The translations under genes and the position numbers were made by a program. 30,178 nucleotides of DNA from CAG-238 sp963601575 (lineage in GTDB: Bacteria > Bacillota > Clostridia > Peptostreptococcales > Anaerovoracaceae), in contig CAVCFO010000019.1 in assembly GCA_963601575.1 (NCBI GenBank), forward strand, positions 1 through 30,178, written 5' to 3'. The notes below the pieces were generated by a model. That model saw only the letters and a program-made list of their open reading frames with translations. It did not search any database and had not been told where the DNA came from. This document shows positions 15,734 through 22,894 of the stretch, piece by piece; position 1 is the first letter of the stretch, and every line of letters starts with the position of its first letter.

Positions 15734-16642
15734 TCAGTGCTTGTCGCTCAGCTTGACCTCTTTTTCCGGCAGATTAGAAATGATAACCGCCGCAAATATA
15801 GTGCAGCAGCCGATTATCTCTCTGCCGCTCATTACCTCATGGAGAAGCAGCGCGCCGAACAGCACTCCGAAAACGGATTCGAGGCTCATGAGCAGTGACG
15901 CTACCGTAGGCTCCGCATTCCGCTGCGCCACGATTTGCAATGTATAGCCAACGCCGCCGGAGAGGCAGCCTGCGTACAAAATCGGAATCGCGCAGTCGAT
16001 GATATCGTCCCAGTTTGGAGTTTCGAAAATAAACATCGCCATGCAGCCCAGGATTCCTGCGGTCAGGAACTGTATAAGCGAGAGCTTTACGCCGTCATTT
16101 TTGGCCGTGAAGTGGTCGCATACCATGATATGCACGGCAAAGCCCACGGCGCAGAGGATAACGAAAAAGTCGCCTTTGGATACGCTTCCGAAGCCGCCCG
16201 GCATGGCCAGAAGATAAAGTCCGATTACGCCAAGGCCAACGCAAACCCACATGATGGGCCTTACCCTCTTGCCAAGGAAAAGGCTGAAGATAGGAACGAC
16301 TACAACGTATAGGGTAGTGATAAAGGCTGCCTTTCCTGCTGTGGTAAATACGCAGCCGATCTGCTGAAGTATGCAGGCGACGAAAAGCGCTATCCCGCAG
16401 CAAATACCTCCGCGAAGGACATTCCTGTTTTCTTCTCTTTTTTCCGGGGCAAATAGCGGGCCTTTTCCTCTGTTCATAACAAGAACAACAGGGACCAAAA
16501 CCGCAGCAGCCAGCATAAGTCTGATGCCTTGGAAGGTGATAGGACCTACATGCTCCATCCCGCTGACCTGAGACACAAATGACGAACCCCAGATCATCGC
16601 CGTGATAAGCAGCAAAATGTTAGCTCTTAATTTCTTGCTCAT
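15734..16642 (-). CDS. EamA (DMT) family small-molecule transporter
   Basis: 302 residues with about ten membrane segments in two EamA repeats (first about 8-140, second about 155-290). It has typical motifs such as ANILLLITAMIWGSSFV at the start and the glycine-rich AGCLSGGVGYTLQIVAQRNAEPTVASLL region before the last spans (about residues 225-250). Members export amino acids, nucleosides or related metabolites; the substrate cannot be called. ATG 16642 has GAGGAAA just upstream. It lies 76 nt downstream of the PucR-type regulator on the same strand and may belong to its regulon. Confidence 0.87.
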   Translation of the reverse strand: MSKKLRANILLLITAMIWGSSFVSQVSGMEHVGPITFQGIRLMLAAAVLVPVVLVMNRGKGPLFAPEKREENRNVLRGGICCGIALFVACILQQIGCVFTTAGKAAFITTLYVVVVPIFSLFLGKRVRPIMWVCVGLGVIGLYLLAMPGGFGSVSKGDFFVILCAVGFAVHIMVCDHFTAKNDGVKLSLIQFLTAGILGCMAMFIFETPNWDDIIDCAIPILYAGCLSGGVGYTLQIVAQRNAEPTVASLLMSLESVFGVLFGALLLHEVMSGREIIGCCTIFAAVIISNLPEKEVKLSDKH

Positions 16643-16687
16643 AAAATTTCCTCTTTTCTTCTACTTTTACTTATATATTTCCTGTGT

Positions 16688-16693
16688 ATTATA
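16688..16693 (-). promoter_or_regulatory. Candidate -10 element upstream of the EamA transporter
   Basis: A TATAAT on the minus strand lies in the gap between the PucR gene and the transporter gene, with no good -35 element at 17 nt (GTCAAA). It may allow separate or activator-dependent expression of the transporter. Confidence 0.3.
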
Positions 16694-16718
16694 TCTTATT
16701 ATTTTATCAATTTGACTT

Positions 16719-17885
16719 CTATTTTGCAACCTGCCTCAGCCGGTATATCCTAACGGCAAGAGAAAGGTTCATATAAAACTCCTGCTCACTTTCGCCGCAG
16801 GTACCTGTAAGCTCGCGCATCCTTGCGATCTTGTATCTGATGGTATTCTGGTGACAACCATAGCTTGCAGCCGCCTTTGCGATGTCTCCGCCGCATTTGA
16901 CCAGCGTGAAGGCCGCCTCCATATAATCCGGCTTATCCATGATGGGCGATAGGTAGCGAAGCATATATTCTTCCATCTGGGCAGAATTTCGGTCGCTTAC
17001 CAAAATCTCATATACGCCTATATCATCGAAGCTTTCGTAGTTGCGTTCTTGTGCAAGCGATGCAAGATAAGTATTATAACTTTCCCGAAAACACTTGTCA
17101 AGGCTCTCAAACGGCCTGTGAACGCGGCTCGCGCAGCAGCTGAAAGGCTCAGGTATATTGAGATAGGATAGGATATCCGATGCCATAATTTCGAAGGCCT
17201 TTTCTCCATCCTTAGGGGAGGTAAGTATCATAAACATTCCGCCTCTATATGGGGTGAGGATTCCCTTGTTTCCGATGTTTCGGTTTAGATAAAACGAGCT
17301 GCAATATCTGGGAACGTTTTCGCCGAATGTCTCACTATCACCTGCTATGAAATATGCACGGCAATTTCTTTTGAAGGAAATTCGCAGGTTCTTTGCAATG
17401 GTGTAAACCTTGTTCTTTGACAGGGCGCCGAGAATCATAGCATCAATATTTTCGTCGGTCAAAAGGTTTCGGTCGTCGGTTTGAATAGCGTCCGAAATTT
17501 CGTAAACGATGTTTTCGTAATACGTATCCTTGCCAAAGGTGAAAATCGGGAAATTGTGCTTTTCCGCGTAGGCGATTACCTCGGCAGGAAGCTTTGGATA
17601 AAGGATGGTTTTGCAGCCGATACCCGCAGCGCCATAATCCGCAAGAGTCCTTACCATGGGCAGTATTTCCTCGGGTTTGTTGCAGCAGTATTGATAAAGA
17701 AAACTGCAAAGAACAAAGTCTCCCGGCGTAAATGTCTTCAGAAAATCGTCGATATATTCGGGCATAAGCTCGTAGTCGAGTATTCCCATGCCTTTGACGT
17801 TATTGTCAAGCCCGCCTTCTCCGGCAATGAGCCTCATATGATTGAAGCATTGCAGCTTTGTCAAATCCCGTACCGTAAGAGCCAT
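16719..17885 (-). CDS. PucR-family transcriptional regulator
   Basis: 388 residues. The N-terminal PucR domain (about 4-125) begins LTVRDLTKL and includes GGLDNNVKGMGILDYELM, and is seen in regulators of purine and amino-acid metabolism. The middle part is GGDEF-like but lacks a catalytic motif. The C-terminal PucR-type helix-turn-helix is clear: GGDIAKAAASYGCHQNTIRYKIARM at the end (about residues 330-355). The start at 17885 is chosen because GGAGGGA lies just upstream; a frame reaching 17933 adds 16 residues with no ribosome binding site. It is transcribed away from the Cys-rich peptide and amidohydrolase genes and could control both sides. The inducer is unknown. Confidence 0.88.
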   Translation of the reverse strand: MALTVRDLTKLQCFNHMRLIAGEGGLDNNVKGMGILDYELMPEYIDDFLKTFTPGDFVLCSFLYQYCCNKPEEILPMVRTLADYGAAGIGCKTILYPKLPAEVIAYAEKHNFPIFTFGKDTYYENIVYEISDAIQTDDRNLLTDENIDAMILGALSKNKVYTIAKNLRISFKRNCRAYFIAGDSETFGENVPRYCSSFYLNRNIGNKGILTPYRGGMFMILTSPKDGEKAFEIMASDILSYLNIPEPFSCCASRVHRPFESLDKCFRESYNTYLASLAQERNYESFDDIGVYEILVSDRNSAQMEEYMLRYLSPIMDKPDYMEAAFTLVKCGGDIAKAAASYGCHQNTIRYKIARMRELTGTCGESEQEFYMNLSLAVRIYRLRQVAK

Positions 17886-17955
17886 AACATATTCCCTCCG
17901 TCTTGTAAATATTCTATCATTATCACGCGGCAATTATTTTGGAATTATTACAAAT

Positions 17956-17984
17956 ATTATAGGATAAAATACGAAAAATTACAA
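17956..17984 (-). promoter_or_regulatory. Promoter of the PucR-family regulator gene
   Basis: Minus strand: TTGTAA (17984-17979), a 17-nt spacer and TATAAT (17961-17956), about 70 nt before the start codon. The 357-nt divergent region 17886-18242 also holds the promoter at 18129. No other gene or terminator is visible in it. Confidence 0.7.
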
Positions 17985-18128
17985 GAAAAATCAGAGCCCA
18001 GAGATTATCTTATGAAAAATTACAAACAAGCCTCCGATATGTGCCGCCAGGTAGCACGATGTATCTTCTGCCTATGAGCGTTGCAAGCAGTGCGCAGTGC
18101 GTTCATCAAATTTCTGCCAAATTTTCAC

Positions 18129-18157
18129 TTGGATTTTGCAAGGATATTCGTTATAAT
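18129..18157 (+). promoter_or_regulatory. Promoter of the Cys-rich peptide-amidohydrolase operon
   Basis: A perfect TATAAT (18152-18157) with a weak TTGGAT (18129-18134) 17 nt upstream. The predicted start near 18164 gives a leader of about 80 nt ending in AAGGAGG before the peptide gene. The weak -35 leaves room for activator control. Confidence 0.55.
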
Positions 18158-18242
18158 ATAATCAAGGCGGAAAAAAGTTCGCGCGCAAAATTTAGAGCGA
18201 ATAAGCGAATACAAATCGAAAAAAACCGAAGGAGGCATTACA

Positions 18243-18596
18243 ATGAAAAAATACGATTCTGAAATTATAAGCAAAGCAAAAGAAGCAAAATCTGCCGAGG
18301 AGCTTATCACTTTGGCAAAAGAAAACGGTATAGAAATAACCCAAGAAGAGGCTCAGGCTTACTTTGATAAGCGAGGCAAGGCAGGCGAGATATCAGATGA
18401 TGAGCTTGACCATGTAACGGGAGCGGGAGTCTCCATGTGCGGCACAAAAGATGTGCATAACAAATTCGATTCCTGCGGGGACTTCGTCTGCGTGCGATGC
18501 GGCGGAACAGACCCAAATTGCACCTTGAGCAAGCGTTGCTGCAACTGCAAATATGCTACTCGATATACCGATGAGCTTATCAAGTGCACACGATAA
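18243..18596 (+). CDS. Small peptide with Nif11-like leader and Cys-rich C-terminus (putative RiPP precursor)
   Basis: 117 residues. The N-terminal 60 or so residues look like a Nif11-type RiPP leader: charged amphipathic helices (SAEELITLAKENGIEITQEE, 17-36; AYFDKRGKAGEISDDELDHV around 39-58) ending in VTGAG (58-62), close to the double-Gly-type cleavage motif. The rest is short and Cys-rich, with nine Cys at 66, 78, 83, 86, 93, 99, 100, 102 and 115, including CVRC and CCNC. This fits a precursor cut after the GA/GAG motif. An alternative is an unprocessed protein whose C-terminus binds zinc (two CxxC-like pairs). AAGGAGG precedes ATG 18243. The amidohydrolase gene starts 16 nt downstream. 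No radical SAM, LanM, YcaO or peptidase-ABC gene is in the window. Confidence 0.7.
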   Translation: MKKYDSEIISKAKEAKSAEELITLAKENGIEITQEEAQAYFDKRGKAGEISDDELDHVTGAGVSMCGTKDVHNKFDSCGDFVCVRCGGTDPNCTLSKRCCNCKYATRYTDELIKCTR

Positions 18597-18612
18597 TAGG
18601 TGGGACTTGAAA

Positions 18613-20294
18613 ATGAGCGATGGTATAAGAGTACTTATAAACGGCAAGTTTTTCACATCAAACGACAGAAAGCCCTGGGCTGAGGCCGTTGTTATCAGGG
18701 GAAACAAGATTGCTTATGTAGGCACAAGCGAGGGTGCGATTGAATTCGCAGGCATTGATCCTGCGACCGCAGAAGACCTTGACGAAAGGCTTGTTACCCC
18801 GGGCATTATAGACGGACATCTTCATTTCTTCGCAGCAAACATGTTCGGGGGCCTTCTCGTATTAAACGGTATGTCCGTAGATGAGATGACAGCTGCCATA
18901 ACCGAGTTTATCAAGGAAAATCCGGATAAGCCTGCATATACAGGTATGGGCTGGGCGGATGCTGCATTCGGCGAGATAGGCCCTCACAAGAAGGACTTAG
19001 ACGCAATTTGCAAAGATAAGCCGGTTGCGCTTCTTTCCGCAAGTCTTCATACCGCATGGTGCAATTCCAAGGCACTCGAGGTTGCGGGCATAACAAATGA
19101 TACGCCGGATATTGACCCTGCAGGCGGCGTTATATATCAGCGCGATGCGGGCGGTGAGCTGACGGGATTTGTTAAGGAATTAGCTTCAGTGGATGTAGTT
19201 TTAGGCGCAGCAAATTATTTTGATGATGAGCTTACGGTCAGAACCTTTCGCAGTTTCTTTGCTAAGGCTGCCGCAAATGGCATCACTTCAATGGTAGACT
19301 GCGGCGCCATAAGCTTCATGAGGCATCTTATGAGTGAGGAGGTAAACGCATTATTTGATAGAGATGAAAGTCCGGTAAGACTCAACTTCTGCGGATATGC
19401 GGGATTGATAGAGATGAAAGTCCGGTAAGACTCAACTTCTGCGGATATGCGGGAGCTACCGGCCTCTATGAAAAGGCATTCGAGGATACTGTCAGGTTCA
19501 GCAAGAAGTTTACAAGTGACCGTTTCTTCTGCACCTTCCACAAGCTCATCAACGACGGAACCTTGGAGAATCTCTCCGCCGCTATCCCGAATCCTTATCC
19601 TGACGGAAGCGTGGTTAAGCCGATTATGACATCTGCCGCCTTGGCTGAGAAGTTCGAGACATGTGCCAGGGCCGGAATCGACGTCAACGTTCACGCAATC
19701 GGTCCGGATGCAGTCCACAATGTGCTGGAAGCCGCCGGCATCGTTCGGGGGAAAGGTTTTGGCGACATAAGGATTATATGCTCGCATTCTGCATATGTAT
19801 ATCCTCAAGACATTGAGCTTTTTGGCAAGTTTGATGTATTTGCAGATACCACCGGATGCTGGATTGCAGCCACGAACGAAGAGACGGAAAAATTAGTGGC
19901 TAAGTATACGGAGGCTAGGTCATATCCTGTCAAATCAATTATAGATGGCGGCGCAAGTATGGGATTCGGCTCCGACTTCCCTACAGATCCTACAACTTTT
20001 CCGGTTATGCCTAACATCGAGGCTCTCGTTACAAGAAGCCATGCAGGCGAGGAAGGGATATTTGTAAATGATGCGGCAGAGTGCATAAGCATTGCCGACG
20101 TAATCAAGGGATATACCATCAATAATGCCTACCAGATGCGTAGGGAAAATGTGCTCGGCTCCATCGAGGTCGGCAAGTATGCAGACCTTACCATATTCGA
20201 AAAGAACCTCTTCGAGATAGATCCAAAACAGATACACCATGTTAGAATTTCAGAAACCATAAAGGATGGCATTACGACATACAAAAGCAGATAA
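18613..20294 (+). pseudogene. YtcJ-like amidohydrolase gene broken by a 50-bp tandem duplication
   Basis: Amidohydrolase-superfamily metal enzyme of the YtcJ/Amidohydro_3 type, which hydrolyses C-N bonds of small substrates. ATG 18613 follows AGGTGG (18598-18603). Visible motifs are GIIDGHLHFFA (HxH metal ligands), VNVHAIG and ICSHSAYV (later His ligands), and GFGSDFPTDP (catalytic Asp). The reading frame stops at 19428 inside the second copy of a perfect 50-bp direct repeat (19355-19404 and 19405-19454). Coding continues in another frame to 20294. Deleting one copy leaves 1632 nt, exactly 544 codons, one intact 543-residue protein. The disruption is therefore very recent or an assembly error. 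It probably shares an operon with the peptide gene 16 nt upstream. The substrate is unknown. Confidence 0.88.
19355..19454 (+). repeat. Perfect 50-bp tandem duplication inside the amidohydrolase gene
   Basis: Two identical 50-bp units (19355-19404 and 19405-19454), each starting TTGATAGAGATGAAAGTC. The length is not a multiple of three, so the extra copy causes a stop at 19426-19428. Confidence 0.97.
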
Positions 20295-20355
20295 TTCATA
20301 TATTTTTCTGAAATAATAAGTACCATCACCGGCATTCGGCATGGCACTCTATGAC

Positions 20356-20577
20356 TCAAGTATTGCACTTTCTGTACTTTTGATTTCGGCTGTTTGGCTT
20401 ATCCGGAATTGTGCGTTCGATCAGCCCCTGCTCTATGGCCGGATTCAGGTAGTTCTTGCGGAAGGTAGGCTTGTGCGAAAGTACAAGCCGCCGCATCAGT
20501 GCTACAAAACCTGCACTGTCAGCCTGCTTATCGGCGGCACCAAGAGCATCATATCTGCATGGCGCCTTGATGCACTT
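20356..20577 (-). pseudogene. Remnant of an ATP-binding/Fic-type protein C-terminal winged helix
   Basis: On the minus strand an open stretch of 73 codons bounded upstream by a TAG reads ...ALMRRLVLSHKPTFRKNYLNP followed by AIEQGLIERTIPDKPNSRNQ and KYRK. This matches the C-terminal winged-helix end of Divergent-AAA_4 (RecG-like) or Fic-type proteins, where TIPDKPNSR.QKY is characteristic. Nothing else of such a gene is present. It is a 3' fragment without start or domain core. The gap 20295-20664 otherwise contains only a 41-codon minus-strand frame (20549-20674) of unrecognised sequence. Confidence 0.55.
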
Positions 20578-20664
20578 CTATCGGTTCGTCATAATAATAG
20601 CATAATGAGGCCCTGAAATCAAGCAAATGCGAGAAGCCAAACTTCCTCTTCTTAAATGAGTAGC

Positions 20665-22017
20665 TCAAATACATGAATGTATCCGCTTAAGGCTTGTAAT
20701 AATCAGCGCCAGCGAGACTATAAATGCAATCCAGTCCGCAAATGGAGTTGCCCAGGCAATACCGGATATGCCAATGGTTTTGCTCAGCAAAATCATAAAG
20801 ACGATATCCAAACTACCCTTACGCAAGAGCGAAAGAAAGAGCGGCTGAATCTTTTTTCCAACTGCCTGAAAAACGGTGATACACATAAAATTAAGCGCGG
20901 TCGTCGGACAGGCAAGACAGATGATCTTCAAAAACTTCTGACCGTAGCCGACTGTTTCCGCGTCTGAAATAAAGCTTCCGGCAATGGGAGCGGCGAAGAA
21001 GTATAGGAGCAGGGTTCCGCAGACCGCAACGACAAAGCTATAAATAAATGCCGTTTTGATGGCAGACTTCATCCGGATGTGATTCCCGGAGGCGTAGTTA
21101 TAGCCAATCAGAGGAAGCGTTCCCTGAGTCATACCCTGAGCGATGGCATAGGCAAGGGAGTCTATTTTTTTGGCAATACCCATTCCCGCAATGGCAGTGG
21201 TAGAATAACCGGCAACGATATGATTGAGCGCAGTGTTGGAAATGGTGCTCATCATCGTCATCACAAATCCCGGCAATCCCACCGTCAGGACTTCCAAGGG
21301 GATATTTTGCTTTATCGAATAGGCTTGCGGATTTAACGTAATAACAGTATTTTTTCGGATGCGAATCAAAAAAACGATGAAATAGACCGTGGCGATTACG
21401 TTGGAAATCATGGTTGCCATGGCAGCGCCGGCAATATCCAGATGTAACGCGAAGATAAACAGCGGGTCAAGGGCAATATTCAGAATACCACCCAGCGCCA
21501 CGCCGAAGCCTGCCTGTCTGGAATATCCCTCAGAGCGAATCAGATGTGCAAACTCCGCATTCATCACCGTAGGAACGGCGCCCACGCCGATCGTCCAGAA
21601 AACATAATCCTTGAGATATCCCCATGTTTGCGAATTTGCGCCAAGAATCGGGAACAAGACCGGCTCAAGGAGCAAAATGCCTATACCATAGAAAAATGCA
21701 ACGATAATTCCCGTCCAGATGCAGAAAGCGGCTGTGCTGAGGGCCTTATCCCTGCGCCCTATGCCAAGACAGCGGGAAATAAGGCTCGAACCACCAAGCC
21801 CGAACAGGTTTGAAAATGCAGTCAAAAATACAAAGCAGGGCATCGCAATGGTTGCGGCAGCGACTTGCGGCGGGTCGCCAAGCTGCCCAATAAAGAAAGT
21901 ATCCGCCATATTGTAAACAACGGTAATGAACTGACTGATTACCGTGGGTACGGTCAGGCTCAGCACAGCCTTTCTGACCGGAGCCTCTGCGAAAAGCAGG
22001 GATCTATCATTTTCCAA
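20665..22017 (-). CDS. MATE family multidrug efflux transporter
   Basis: 450 residues from TTG 22017, the usual MATE size, with twelve predicted membrane spans. MATE pumps export cationic drugs or metabolites in exchange for Na+ or H+. Typical sequences are AVLSLTVPTVISQFITVVYNM-type span 1 (near residue 15), NMADTFFIGQLGDP, and the repeat-half equivalent around GMGIAKKIDSLAYAIAQGMTQGTLPLIGYNY (long motif in the second half). A longer frame to 22134 would lie inside the tetR-type gene; the TTG start has GGAG a few nt upstream and matches the family N-terminus ENDRSLLFAEAPV. It overlaps the stop of the regulator gene by 11 nt, indicating translational coupling and shared repression. Confidence 0.9.
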   Translation of the reverse strand: MENDRSLLFAEAPVRKAVLSLTVPTVISQFITVVYNMADTFFIGQLGDPPQVAAATIAMPCFVFLTAFSNLFGLGGSSLISRCLGIGRRDKALSTAAFCIWTGIIVAFFYGIGILLLEPVLFPILGANSQTWGYLKDYVFWTIGVGAVPTVMNAEFAHLIRSEGYSRQAGFGVALGGILNIALDPLFIFALHLDIAGAAMATMISNVIATVYFIVFLIRIRKNTVITLNPQAYSIKQNIPLEVLTVGLPGFVMTMMSTISNTALNHIVAGYSTTAIAGMGIAKKIDSLAYAIAQGMTQGTLPLIGYNYASGNHIRMKSAIKTAFIYSFVVAVCGTLLLYFFAAPIAGSFISDAETVGYGQKFLKIICLACPTTALNFMCITVFQAVGKKIQPLFLSLLRKGSLDIVFMILLSKTIGISGIAWATPFADWIAFIVSLALIITSLKRIHSCI

Positions 22018-22591
22018 GGTACTTACGCTCCTGCCTATGAAGTCCGTCAATTGCGCAATCCACAGCAATCCTGTAGCTTTCGTCGGCCGAAACCGGATAG
22101 TGAGAGAAGTATCCCGATAGCGCTTCCGATACAAAGCCGTGCATTATTGCTCTCAGAACGCGCTGCATGTGCATTTTCCGTTCCTCGCCTATATTGTATT
22201 CATCCAAAACGCGCATAAACGGCTCAACCGTCATAGCGGCCGCTTCCTTCAGAACCTCGTTCTTTCCTGAGGGCATTTGCATAATCAGCTTATATAGTTC
22301 TCTATGCTCAAGAGCAAAGCGCGGGTAGCTTTCTGAGAGCGCGATAACAGCACTGTCACCTTGATTTTCGCCGATAGCCGCAAGCAGAAAGTCACGCTGA
22401 TTTTTTAGTGCGCAGAGGCCAACTTCTGTAAACAGCGCTTCCATACTCTCAATATGCGTATATAGTGACGCTGTTTTTATCCCTAACTTATCTGCCAGCT
22501 TGCGCATGGAAAAGCCACTGAACCCATCTTCTTCAATCAATTCCGTAGCCGCATCAATAATGATTTCTTTGTTCAAACCCTTATGAAACAT
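22007..22591 (-). CDS. TetR-family transcriptional repressor
   Basis: 194 residues. The N-terminal TetR helix-turn-helix is plain: IIDAATELIEEDGFSGFSM then RKLADKLGIKTASLYTHIES (about residues 11-49). The C-terminal ligand domain resembles TetR_C proteins with a helical core. It is first in an operon with the MATE pump, whose start overlaps its 3' end. Two CTAA-N5-TTAG operators flank and overlap its own promoter (22613-22658), so it very probably represses itself and the pump until a ligand releases it. Confidence 0.92.
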   Translation of the reverse strand: MFHKGLNKEIIIDAATELIEEDGFSGFSMRKLADKLGIKTASLYTHIESMEALFTEVGLCALKNQRDFLLAAIGENQGDSAVIALSESYPRFALEHRELYKLIMQMPSGKNEVLKEAAAMTVEPFMRVLDEYNIGEERKMHMQRVLRAIMHGFVSEALSGYFSHYPVSADESYRIAVDCAIDGLHRQERKYLGK

Positions 22592-22612
22592 ATCCTTTAT
22601 GCTCCTTCAATC

Positions 22613-22625
22613 CTAATGTCGTTAG
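22613..22625. promoter_or_regulatory. TetR operator 1 (overlapping the transcription start)
   Basis: CTAATGTCGTTAG, dyad CTAA-N5-TTAG, overlapping the predicted +1 of the tetR-MATE operon. Its centre is 25 bp from operator 2. Confidence 0.75.
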
Positions 22626-22629
22626 CATC

Positions 22630-22658
22630 ATTATATACTAACACCGTTAGGATGTCAA
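22630..22658 (-). promoter_or_regulatory. Consensus promoter of the tetR-MATE operon
   Basis: Minus strand: perfect TTGACA (22658-22653), a 17-nt spacer and perfect TATAAT (22635-22630). The predicted start lies near 22623, inside operator 22613-22625. Confidence 0.92.
22638..22650. promoter_or_regulatory. TetR operator 2 (within the promoter spacer)
   Basis: CTAACACCGTTAG, perfect 5-bp arms around ACC, lying wholly within the spacer between -35 and -10. Occupation would block RNA polymerase. Confidence 0.8.
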
Positions 22659-22661
22659 GGC

Positions 22662-22712
22662 ATGTGATGGCACCGTGCTTCTAATTTATGTGATGGCACC
22701 GTGCTTCTAATT
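22662..22712 (+). repeat. Two 25-bp direct repeats, period 26 bp
   Basis: Units 22662-22686 and 22688-22712 are identical, each beginning ATGTGATGGCACCGTG. They lie between the tetR promoter and the phased array and may mark a recombination or insertion boundary. Confidence 0.85.
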
Positions 22713-22747
22713 ATAAACTCGGCACTACTGTTAAAATAGGGAAAATG

Positions 22748-22829
22748 CCAATCGTCGGAACAAAAACCCGCCAATCGTCGGAATGAAAATCCGCCAATCG
22801 TCGTAAAAATTTTTCGCCAATCGTCGGAA
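22748..22829 (+). repeat. Four-copy phased array of CCAATCGTCGGAA, exact 23-bp period
   Basis: Copies begin at 22748, 22771, 22794 and 22817; three are identical and the third reads CCAATCGTCGTAA. Spacers differ in sequence but keep length, so the period is preserved rather than simply duplicated. The array ends 66 nt before the start codon of the AAA/DUF4143 gene, next to a possible TATACT -10 element (22858-22863) that has no good -35. It looks like a multi-site protein-binding region (iteron-like). Confidence 0.8.
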
Positions 22830-22894
22830 AAGTGTAGAATTTTTTGAAATTACGGTGTATACTAAGGATAAAGAATTTATTTGAGGTGAATTTG

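Noticed and set aside
20341..20616. 91-codon plus-strand frame in the debris region
   Set aside because: The opposite strand carries the recognisable TIPDKPNSR remnant; the plus frame has no ribosome binding site.
22748..22829. CRISPR array
   Set aside because: Repeats are 13 bp with 10-bp spacers, far too short for CRISPR, and no cas genes are present.
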